Shown: positions 8,831 through 15,636 of the stretch, one piece after another
Layout of the letters: the number at the start of each line of letters is the position of its first letter
How positions within the stretch are numbered: position 1 is the stretch's first letter
NCBI RefSeq assembly: GCF_000314795.2
Contig: NZ_KB373314.1
Coordinates: 740,418-804,417 of the forward strand
DNA length: 64,000 nucleotides
Direction: 5' to 3'
DNA from: Streptococcus sp. F0442
GTDB taxonomy: Bacteria > Bacillota > Bacilli > Lactobacillales > Streptococcaceae
Position numbers and translations under genes: made by a program
The notes under the pieces: generated by a model
Databases searched by the model: none
What the model saw: the letters and a program-made list of their open reading frames with translations, nothing else
What the model was told of the DNA's origin: nothing

Positions 8831-9808
8831 CTATTTCTCTACCTTCAATGAACTGATATCAATTCCTAGCTCTTTGGCCATCTCTTTATTGGTGTGCAAT
8901 TCTAATTTTTCAGGCGCTTCAACTGCGATCTTTTCAGGTTTTTCGCCCTTCATGATGCGAATGGCCATCCGTGCAGCTTCTCTACCCAATTCTTCATAAT
9001 CCGTACCAAAGTTGTACAAGCCTCCAGTAGCCACCATCTCAGTAGAACCCCCAAAGACTGGAATCTTGTGGCTGAGGGAAACCTGTTTAATGGTTTCCAT
9101 TGTTGAAGAGATGATGTTATCCGTCGGTACAAAGACGATATCTGCTTCTGACATGATACTGTCTGTTGCTGCTTTCACATTGTTACTATCAAGAATTGTT
9201 TTTTCAACCACTTGATAACCTTTGGCTTCTAGGATCTTCTTCGCATTGTCTTTTTGGACAACTGAATTGGGCTCGCTTTGTGTATAAAGAATTCCGACTG
9301 TTTTCGCTGTTGGAAGCACTTGTTTGATCAAGTCCACCTGTGTAGCGATCGCATCTTCTGACTGGTCACTTGTCCCAGTGATATTGCCCCCTGGTTCCTT
9401 CAAGTTCTTCACCAACTTGGCTGCTAATGGATCGGTCACAGCTGAGAAGACCACCGGCGTTGTTTTCGTGGTATTGGCCAAACTTTGAGCAGATGGTGTT
9501 GCAATTGCAAAGACGAGATCACTTTCTTCCGCCAATTGTTTGGAAATATTTTTCAGATTTCGCTGCTCCCCTTGAGCATTTTGAAAATCAATCTGAATTT
9601 TTTTTCCATCCACATAACCTTCTTTCTTCAACTCCTCGATAAAGCCTTTTCGAGTTGCATCGAGGGATTTGTGAGTGATGTACTGGGAAATCCCAATCCG
9701 ATACACATTCTCTTTTTTAGCATCCTTTAGATGGTGCAAGGTCACCAATGATGTTAACAGAAGTCCTACAACTAGGACAGGTGCTAGTAATTTTTTGACT
9801 ACTTTCAT
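8831..9808 (-). CDS. trpX: Tryptophan-type ABC transporter, substrate-binding protein
   Basis: A 325-residue extracytoplasmic binding protein of the DUF534/ABC_sub_bind family. An N-terminal hydrophobic anchor (residues ~6-24) follows a KK charge pair. There is no Cys lipobox, so it is probably held by an uncleaved signal anchor or released by signal peptidase I. Two Rossmann-like lobes follow: VYRIGISQYITHKSLDATRK opens lobe 1, and KTVGILYTQSEPNS lies near the start of lobe 2. The GGNITGTSD segment is a family hallmark. Start: ATG with an AAAGGAG ribosome binding site. Its expression is probably controlled by the attenuator-like leader directly upstream. Confidence 0.87.
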   Translation of the reverse strand: MKVVKKLLAPVLVVGLLLTSLVTLHHLKDAKKENVYRIGISQYITHKSLDATRKGFIEELKKEGYVDGKKIQIDFQNAQGEQRNLKNISKQLAEESDLVFAIATPSAQSLANTTKTTPVVFSAVTDPLAAKLVKNLKEPGGNITGTSDQSEDAIATQVDLIKQVLPTAKTVGILYTQSEPNSVVQKDNAKKILEAKGYQVVEKTILDSNNVKAATDSIMSEADIVFVPTDNIISSTMETIKQVSLSHKIPVFGGSTEMVATGGLYNFGTDYEELGREAARMAIRIMKGEKPEKIAVEAPEKLELHTNKEMAKELGIDISSLKVEK

Positions 9809-9832
9809 TTCAAACTCCTTTACTGCAAAAAT

Positions 9833-9990
9833 AAATAAAAAATCCGCTTAGATCATTCTCTAAACGGATGCTTGAAATTCTCCAACAAGATACAAAAACC
9901 TTGGTCCATTTAGATACTAGCTCTATGGACCATCATCAAAAATCTTAGCCACATAGATACAAACAAATTGCTTGGGTTGTTTGCATCCAT
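9833..9990 (-). promoter_or_regulatory. Attenuator-like leader of trpXYZ
   Basis: The minus-strand leader contains mutually exclusive pairings. A terminator TCCGTTTAGA/TCTAAGCGGA with a T-rich tail (9833-9868) ends ~25 nt before the trpX start. An upstream hairpin TGGTCCAT/ATGGACCA spans 9902-9932. The segment TCTAAATGGA (9905-9914), part of that hairpin, can instead pair with TCCGTTTAGA (9859-9868) for 10 bp and disrupt the terminator. A 26-codon frame at 9910-9990 (ATG to TAA) crosses the first hairpin and holds one Trp codon (Met-Trp-Leu), but no good Shine-Dalgarno precedes it. No T-box consensus is present. Confidence 0.65.
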
Positions 9991-10096
9991 GAGATCATGT
10001 CTACAAACACTATCTAAAGTAGCTAAAGTAAAATTTTTGAGTTGAAATGGCTTGTTGCTTCATGTTTATTTTCTGCTTTCTTTTTTTATGGGTATT

Positions 10097-10125
10097 ATCT
10101 TACCGTAATTTTTTTTGACTGTCAA
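10097..10125 (-). promoter_or_regulatory. Promoter of trpXYZ
   Basis: TTGACA, a 17-nt spacer and TAAGAT on the minus strand, giving a ~280-nt untranslated leader before trpX. A strong consensus match. Confidence 0.75.
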
Positions 10126-10186
10126 GACTATTTCAGAAATTTTTGAAATTTTTTGAAAATTCAACTGGTCCTGACAAGAAAAAAAC

Positions 10187-10212
10187 AGAGGCTGGAACAC
10201 GTCCAGGCCTCT
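10187..10212 (-). terminator. Terminator after the CNNM/CorC-type gene
   Basis: AGAGGCctGGA/CCagCCTCT with TGTTTTTT on the minus strand, six bases past the stop of the upstream gene. Confidence 0.75.
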
Positions 10213-10217
10213 ATTTT

Positions 10218-11567
10218 CTAATCTTCTTTTGATTTAGTTTCTTCATCTTCCTCGACGATTTCAGAAATTTCAACTTTCACCTTGGTCACACGACCATTTT
10301 TTACTTTGTCATTTGTCAAAATGAGGTGTTTCTTTTGACTATCGACTTCACAGCTGAGTCGCTCTTTCAAGGTTGGAATTCGCCCAACCTCTGTCAGATA
10401 ATACCCTGCAATGGTATCCACATCATCACTTTGCAACTCAACATCAAAATATTCGTTAAAGTCATTTAGTGACATGGCTCCTTGTACGACATAGGTATTG
10501 TCCGCAATTTCAAAGACATCAATTTCTGCTTTGTCAGTCTCATCGTCAATTTCACCGACGATTTCTTCCAAGAGGTCTTCAAGAGTAACCAAACCAGACA
10601 GCCCACCATATTCATCAAGCAGAATGGCCATTTGCCTTTGGGTATTGCGCAATTCCTTCAAAAGATCATCTACAAAAATGGTCTCTGGAACAAACAAAGG
10701 TTCTTGTAAAATCTTTCTTAAGACAATATTATCAAAGCCATTGATAAATCCTTCGTTCAAGAGACGTTTGGTATGGATGAGACCGATGACATTGTCCTTG
10801 TCATCATCATAGACAGGAATCCGTGAAAAATTTTGCTTAAGGATACTTTCAATAATTTCTTTGGTATCATCATTGATATCAACCATGAAGGCATCTGTCC
10901 GTGGCACCATGACTTCACGCGCTACCATTTCATCTAATGAAAAGATCCCTTGGAGCATCTCAATCTCGTCCGCATCTAGTGTTGCTTCACTATTGGTCAG
11001 CATATACGCGATTTCATCCCGCGTCATCTTTTCATCCGGATCATCGAATTCCATTGGCGTGATACGGCTCAAAAGGTTGGTCGACACTGAAAGCAACCAA
11101 ACAAAGGGGCTAACAATTTTTCCTAATAAAATGACAATCGGAGCTGTTCGAACAGCTAACTCATCTTTCAGGTTCATAGCGATTCGTTTCGGATAGAGTT
11201 CCCCAAATACGATCGAAATATAAGTCAAAAACGCTAGAGATAAAAAGCTTCCAGCTGTAATAGCCGTTTTAGTATTCCCCATCCATCCAGCAATGACATG
11301 ACCAAGGCTATCTGCAAGACTCGCCCCAGATAAGATGGTAATCAAGGTGATCCCCACCTGAATAGTGGATAGGAAATGGTTGGGCTGTTCCAAAACGCTA
11401 AGAAGACGAATGTATTTTTTATCCCCTTCTTCAGCCTTTTGCTCTACACGAGAGCGATTCAACGATACCATTGACATTTCGGTCGCCGAGAAAAAGGCGT
11501 TCAATAATGTCAAAAAAATCAATAAAATAAATTCCAGTAAAATTTCCTGACTACCAGGGTCTTCCAT
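10218..11567 (-). CDS. Hemolysin-family CNNM/CorC transporter (DUF21-CBS-CorC)
   Basis: A membrane protein of about 449 residues. An N-terminal DUF21 (CNNM) domain has three to four helices (LLEFILLIFLTLLNAFFSAT...). A CBS pair follows (VMVPRTDAFMVDIND at the start of CBS1, GLIHTKRLL at its end) and then a C-terminal CorC/HlyC domain (LDEYGGLSGLVTLEDLLEEI). Family members are linked to Mg2+ or Co2+ efflux, and the hemolysin label is historical. I start it at the Met of MEDPGSQEIL rather than at the longer upstream reading, because the extra 20 residues (MQALVFCGII...) are unlike the family. It is a single-gene unit. Confidence 0.85.
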   Translation of the reverse strand: MEDPGSQEILLEFILLIFLTLLNAFFSATEMSMVSLNRSRVEQKAEEGDKKYIRLLSVLEQPNHFLSTIQVGITLITILSGASLADSLGHVIAGWMGNTKTAITAGSFLSLAFLTYISIVFGELYPKRIAMNLKDELAVRTAPIVILLGKIVSPFVWLLSVSTNLLSRITPMEFDDPDEKMTRDEIAYMLTNSEATLDADEIEMLQGIFSLDEMVAREVMVPRTDAFMVDINDDTKEIIESILKQNFSRIPVYDDDKDNVIGLIHTKRLLNEGFINGFDNIVLRKILQEPLFVPETIFVDDLLKELRNTQRQMAILLDEYGGLSGLVTLEDLLEEIVGEIDDETDKAEIDVFEIADNTYVVQGAMSLNDFNEYFDVELQSDDVDTIAGYYLTEVGRIPTLKERLSCEVDSQKKHLILTNDKVKNGRVTKVKVEISEIVEEDEETKSKED

Positions 11568-11660
11568 GGATACAATCCTCCAGTATATAATATTGTTTAT
11601 TATACCACAAAATACGAGAGCCTGCATTCATCTATCTGATTTTCTTTTTTTCCCATCAAA

Positions 11661-11684
11661 AAATCAGGAACGAGTCCTGATTTT
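11661..11684 (-). terminator. Terminator after the Mga-type regulator
   Basis: AATCAGGA/TCCTGATT with loop CTCGT and TTTTT on the minus strand, touching the stop codon of the regulator. Confidence 0.8.
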
Positions 11685-13164
11685 AGTGTTCTGCACTGGT
11701 AAAATCATAAAAGAAAGCGTTGAGTTTTTCTACTAACTCAAGGGACGAGAGGCTACTTGTACAGATAAATGGTTTTCTCTTTAATTCTGGCATCATAAAG
11801 TTGGCTACCACAACATCAGCATCCGAAGCTTCGATATCGTCCACTGTTAGATTGTACTTGATCATCTGTGTGAATTCAAAGTTATCCGTACAATAGAAAT
11901 CAAGGAAGTCAATCATGGATTTAGCATGGTGGTCATCAAAACGACTGATAATCAAGACCTTAATCGATTTCCGACGGCGCAATAATTGCGGTAAGAGACG
12001 CTCCCAGTGTGTGTAGACTGTATAGATCATGTGCTTGATAATTTCTTCATTCAGATCTTGCTTCATCGTTTTCATATAGGTGATCAAATGATCTCTCAAA
12101 TCATCATAGAAGGCAGGGAAGATGCTCATAAAATCTTCATTGGTATTGGTCTTCGTATCAAATAAGAGAAACTCCGAGAACAATTCCTTACGACCTAGAT
12201 GCGAAGTATTATGCACGTGCATCAACATCTCATCTAGATTTTCAATCTCTAAATCATAAGTATAGCATAGATCTTTGAACATATCTTTGATGAGAGCTGT
12301 CGACTCTTTTGCATAAGGATCTGTTTCTGCTGCTTCGATCAAGCTTTCTGGACTAAAATAGAAATTCTCCTGAATAAAGATAATGAAGAACTGCTCCAAG
12401 ACTTTTTCATTCAACTCTACACCTAGTTGCAAGCTAAAGTAGCGCAACATTTCTTCGACATTGGTCACCCCTTGATACTGTTCCTTGTAGGCATCAAAGT
12501 TCGTCGGCATGTCGATAAAATAGCCTTGCTTGATGCGGGAGAGATAAACCGTCAAGAGAACTTTATAAGACTTGATAACAGAGAAGGTCAAGGGATAGCC
12601 ATAGAGCTTGAAGAAGAAGGTGATCAAATCGGTCACAGCATTTTCCTTGAATTCAGGGAAAGGCCACTCCATGTAGTAATAACGCTCCGCAAAATACTGG
12701 GCATAAAAGAAACGAACATCAATCTCATCTCCAACTAGATTGAGAGGTTTCAAATCGATCTTTACATTGTATTTTGTTTGCAGTTTTTGATTAATGGTCC
12801 GAATTAAGCGATAAAAAGATTGATAACTCAGATCAAACTTTCTACAAATATACTCATTGGATACATCCTTGTTGAAAAAGAGGTATTCAATCAAAGCGAA
12901 GGCTTGTGATTCTTTAAAAAAGTGATGGTAAATTACCTCGAGCCCAACCGAATCCTCATAACTAATTTTGATCCCATTGGTCGACGATTCAATTAAAAAT
13001 TCATCAAACGTACTACGAAGATTAGACAAATCCTCTTTTAACGAGCGTTCAGTACAATCTAATTGCTTGGCCAGTTCTTTTAAGTGGAACCATCTTTTTT
13101 CCTTGATCAAGATTTCCAACAATTGCAATTGGCGTCTCTGTTTTTTGGATAAAAGGAGTCTCAT
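11683..13164 (-). CDS. Mga-family transcriptional regulator
   Basis: A 493-residue regulator resembling pneumococcal MgaSpn and group A streptococcal Mga. An N-terminal helix-turn-helix pair is visible: residues ~10-60 (LQLLEILIKEKRWFHLKELA then CTERSLKEDLSNLR), with a second at ~105-135 (NEYICRKFDLSYQSFYRLIR). The middle region is PRD-like. The C-terminal ~100 residues (KSIKVLIISRFDDHHAKSMI...) resemble an EIIB domain. In this family the PRDs can be phosphorylated by the PTS, linking virulence or adhesion gene control to sugar supply. No obvious target operon adjoins it, so its regulon is not visible here. Confidence 0.85.
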   Translation of the reverse strand: MRLLLSKKQRRQLQLLEILIKEKRWFHLKELAKQLDCTERSLKEDLSNLRSTFDEFLIESSTNGIKISYEDSVGLEVIYHHFFKESQAFALIEYLFFNKDVSNEYICRKFDLSYQSFYRLIRTINQKLQTKYNVKIDLKPLNLVGDEIDVRFFYAQYFAERYYYMEWPFPEFKENAVTDLITFFFKLYGYPLTFSVIKSYKVLLTVYLSRIKQGYFIDMPTNFDAYKEQYQGVTNVEEMLRYFSLQLGVELNEKVLEQFFIIFIQENFYFSPESLIEAAETDPYAKESTALIKDMFKDLCYTYDLEIENLDEMLMHVHNTSHLGRKELFSEFLLFDTKTNTNEDFMSIFPAFYDDLRDHLITYMKTMKQDLNEEIIKHMIYTVYTHWERLLPQLLRRRKSIKVLIISRFDDHHAKSMIDFLDFYCTDNFEFTQMIKYNLTVDDIEASDADVVVANFMMPELKRKPFICTSSLSSLELVEKLNAFFYDFTSAEH

Positions 13165-13206
13165 CTTTCCCCACCTTTTTCATATTTTTCTTTCAAAATT
13201 ACTTTT

Positions 13207-13235
13207 ATTTTAACACATTTCAAAGCGCTTGTTGA
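13207..13235 (-). promoter_or_regulatory. Promoter of the Mga-type gene with a cre-like palindrome
   Basis: TCAACA, a 17-nt spacer and TAAAAT on the minus strand. The spacer contains AAGCGCTT (13223-13230), the core of a catabolite-responsive element, but the outer bases match the consensus poorly. Control by CcpA is therefore only a possibility. Confidence 0.45.
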
Positions 13236-13272
13236 CTTTTTATCGGCATTTTTTCAAAAAAATGTACAAAAA

Positions 13273-13304
13273 AGACTCCAAGGCCCATATAGGCGTTAGA
13301 GTCT
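13273..13304 (-). terminator. Terminator after the AI-2E-type permease
   Basis: AGACTCtaacGCC/GGCcttgGAGTCT with TTTTTTG on the minus strand. The stem overlaps the stop codon. Confidence 0.75.
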
Positions 13305-14430
13305 ATGATTTATTGATGATTCCAAATTCTTCTTTTTTCTTCTGTTCCTTGGCAGCCCGGTGATTATCATATAGATTGGCCAAGAATTTCACGATTTCTT
13401 TTCCTATTGAATAGACTGGAATAGCGACAACCATACCGATAATTCCGTAGATATTGCTAGAGAGCAACAAAAGAACCATAATGGTGATCGGGTGAACCTT
13501 CATGACGCCTCCAACAATACGCGGATAAAGAATATTTCCATCGATCTGCTGGATAATCAACATGTAAATGACTGCTTTGATCATCATATCCATGTCTGTG
13601 AAGGCATAGGTGATAATCATTGGAATCAAGCCGATGGTTGGTCCTACATAGGGAATCAAGTTGGCCAGTCCAGAGAAGATGGCAAAGACCAAAGCGTATT
13701 TCAAGCCAATAAAACTATAGCCAATGTAGGCTAGTGTTCCAATGATCAAGGCATCGATTGAAATACCACTTATATAGCGGGAGACCGTTTCATTCAAACT
13801 AACCAAGAGGGTTGAGATGTTGAGTTTGTCATTACGTAAAATGGTTCGCTCTAGCATGGGCAATAACTTCTTCCCATCGATCAAGAAATAAACCAAGAAG
13901 ACGGGGGTCATGATCAAAATAAAGACCGTATTGACAATGGTGTTAACCACACTTCCTAAACTGTTGGTCACACTATTCAAGAGATTTTGTAGGATATCCA
14001 CATAAGAGAGATTCAACTGCTGAATCGTCGATTGGATATTCACATTCTGGAACAAAGGGTTGGTCGAGAGTTTTCGAACTAAACTTTGGACTTCCCAATA
14101 CAGGCCTTGGGTCGAGTTGATCAGGCTGGTTAACTGATTGATTAAGATGGGGAGGAGATAAACAATCCCCAAGCCCACGATGCCAAATAAGAACACCAAG
14201 GTAATCAAAATCCCAAATACACGCTTGATTTTAAGGTGTTTCTCCAACAATTCCACAACTGGATTGGTAATGTAGTATAAAAAACCTGCAATTAAAAATG
14301 GTAAGAGGATGGTATTCAGAACAGATACAAATGGAGAAATCAAGGTGCCCATCGATTTCCAAATATAGAAAATCACCGTCAATAATAAAATCTCACATGT
14401 CCAGAATAACAATTTACTATTTCGAAACAT
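13303..14430 (-). CDS. AI-2E family transporter (PerM/YdiK-like)
   Basis: A 375-residue integral membrane protein with about eight helices. TM1-2 are at residues ~8-60. A long loop (residues ~90-150) carries amphipathic helices, and the family motif GLANLIPYVGPTIGLIPMII lies in the C-terminal bundle, followed by QQIDGNILYPRIVGG. The family was named for the E. coli autoinducer-2 exporter TqsA, but many members move other substrates or ions, including Na+/H+ exchange, so the substrate is open. A strong GTAGGAGGTAAGG ribosome binding site precedes the ATG. It diverges from the ABC ATPase gene. Confidence 0.85.
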   Translation of the reverse strand: MFRNSKLLFWTCEILLLTVIFYIWKSMGTLISPFVSVLNTILLPFLIAGFLYYITNPVVELLEKHLKIKRVFGILITLVFLFGIVGLGIVYLLPILINQLTSLINSTQGLYWEVQSLVRKLSTNPLFQNVNIQSTIQQLNLSYVDILQNLLNSVTNSLGSVVNTIVNTVFILIMTPVFLVYFLIDGKKLLPMLERTILRNDKLNISTLLVSLNETVSRYISGISIDALIIGTLAYIGYSFIGLKYALVFAIFSGLANLIPYVGPTIGLIPMIITYAFTDMDMMIKAVIYMLIIQQIDGNILYPRIVGGVMKVHPITIMVLLLLSSNIYGIIGMVVAIPVYSIGKEIVKFLANLYDNHRAAKEQKKKEEFGIINKS

Positions 14431-14504
14431 TCCTTACCTCCTACTTCCTATTCTACCATATTTTATGATAGAATAGAGGGGATTTTAATCAAAAGGATGA
14501 AGTT

Positions 14505-15296
14505 ATGAATAATTTGATTGAACTACAAGACGTCAATTTGATCCGAAATGGAAAAGCTCTTTTAAAAGAGCTCAACTGGCAAGTAAAAGAAAATGAATGC
14601 TGGGCCATCTTAGGTCTAAATGGGGCAGGAAAATCAACCCTCCTCAAACTATTGATGTCAGAATACTGGGCTAGTTCCGGTCAGATAACCGTCCTTGGAA
14701 CTCGTTTTGGAGAAGGGGGAATTCCTGAATTACGAAAGCGCATTGGGATCGTTAGCTCCTTTATTTCAGAAAGATTGCCAGAGCATCTCCTAACGGAGCA
14801 AATTGTCCTCACTGGTCAATACAAGAGTAGTATTTTATATGCTACTTATGGGGAGGAAGAACTGAACTGGGCACGAGAAATGTTGGCGTCGATTGGGGCT
14901 AGCTCTTTGATCGGCCGCAAATACCGTGACCTTTCCCAGGGCGAAAAACAAACGGTCCTCATTGCACGAAGCCTCATGGATCAGCCAGATCTGATCATCT
15001 TTGATGAAGCCTCGAGTGGACTGGACCTCTTTGCCAGAGAAAAACTACTCCGTCACATTCATCAGATCAAACAACTGGATCATGCTCCAACCATGATCTA
15101 CGTCACCCACCATGCCGAAGAAATCACCAAAGATATGACTCATGTCCTCCTACTCAAAGATGGACAAGTTGTGGATCAAGGACCAAAAGATCAAATTCTA
15201 ACACCAGATGTTCTCAGCCAGTTTTACCAGGCTCCAGTTTCTCTTATCGATCTAGGAGACGGACGGCTCTTTGTCAAACCAGAAATCGCACGCTGA
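14505..15296 (+). CDS. Stand-alone ABC transporter ATP-binding protein (YlmA-like)
   Basis: A 263-residue ABC ATPase. Walker A is GLNGAGKST (residues ~37-45), the signature is LSQGEKQTVLIARSL and Walker B is DLIIFDEASSGLD. The H-loop His is in MIYVTHHAEEI. It resembles the YlmA/ModF-like group, which is often found without a permease. No membrane partner is encoded next to it: downstream comes a repeat element and then a convergent antiporter gene. It may use a distant permease or act in a non-transport role. Substrate unknown. Confidence 0.8.
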   Translation: MNNLIELQDVNLIRNGKALLKELNWQVKENECWAILGLNGAGKSTLLKLLMSEYWASSGQITVLGTRFGEGGIPELRKRIGIVSSFISERLPEHLLTEQIVLTGQYKSSILYATYGEEELNWAREMLASIGASSLIGRKYRDLSQGEKQTVLIARSLMDQPDLIIFDEASSGLDLFAREKLLRHIHQIKQLDHAPTMIYVTHHAEEITKDMTHVLLLKDGQVVDQGPKDQILTPDVLSQFYQAPVSLIDLGDGRLFVKPEIAR

Positions 15297-15305
15297 ACAG
15301 AAAGT

Positions 15306-15632
15306 GAATAAAGCAAAAAGTGCTAAGATTCTCATCTTGGTACTTTGAGAGTATAGACAAACAGTTCTTCTGTTCAAATCTAATAAATTCTATAAAAATA
15401 AAATAATTTAATCGTTAGAATTATTCAATCATCTACTGAAACTTTCCGCCGTGAGAAAAGTGCTAGAAACACGGTTGTTTCTAGCACTCGGAATTATTGA
15501 GACCTTAGGCTCAATAATTAGTCATGGAACTTCGTAGAAGTTCGCTGACGTCCGTACTCACCTAAGGAAAGTTTTTAAGATGACTTTGACTTCAATCTGA
15601 AAAGTGCTAAGATTCTCATCTTAGCACTTTTA
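15306..15632 (+). repeat. Family B structured intergenic element, copy 1
   Basis: A conserved core (15438-15574) is closed by GAAACTTTCC...GGAAAGTTT and an inner GTGAG...CTCAC. Inside are three hairpins: GTGCTAGAAACA/TGTTTCTAGCAC; AATTATTGAG/CTCAATAATT with loop ACCTTAGG; and GAACTTC-GTA-GAAGTTC. The second copy at 35921-36059 keeps the pairing while changing the bases in the first two hairpins. A near-identical 28-bp hairpin (AAGTGCTAAGAT...) lies at both ends, 15318-15345 and 15602-15629. The right one has T-tails and can terminate the convergent genes on either side. It could be a non-coding RNA or a non-autonomous mobile element. Confidence 0.75.
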
Positions 15633-15636
15633 CTTT

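Noticed and set aside
7114..9808. Lipoprotein status for TrpX
   Set aside because: No Cys follows the hydrophobic segment, so a lipobox is absent.
9809..10100. T-box riboswitch for trpX
   Set aside because: No AGGGTGG...ACCGCG antiterminator bulge and no stem I specifier layout can be seen; an attenuator with alternative helices fits better.
15438..15574. BOX or RUP pneumococcal repeat
   Set aside because: The sequence does not share the boxA/B/C order or the RUP ends; only a short stem (ACTTCGTAGAAGT) is reminiscent of BOX.
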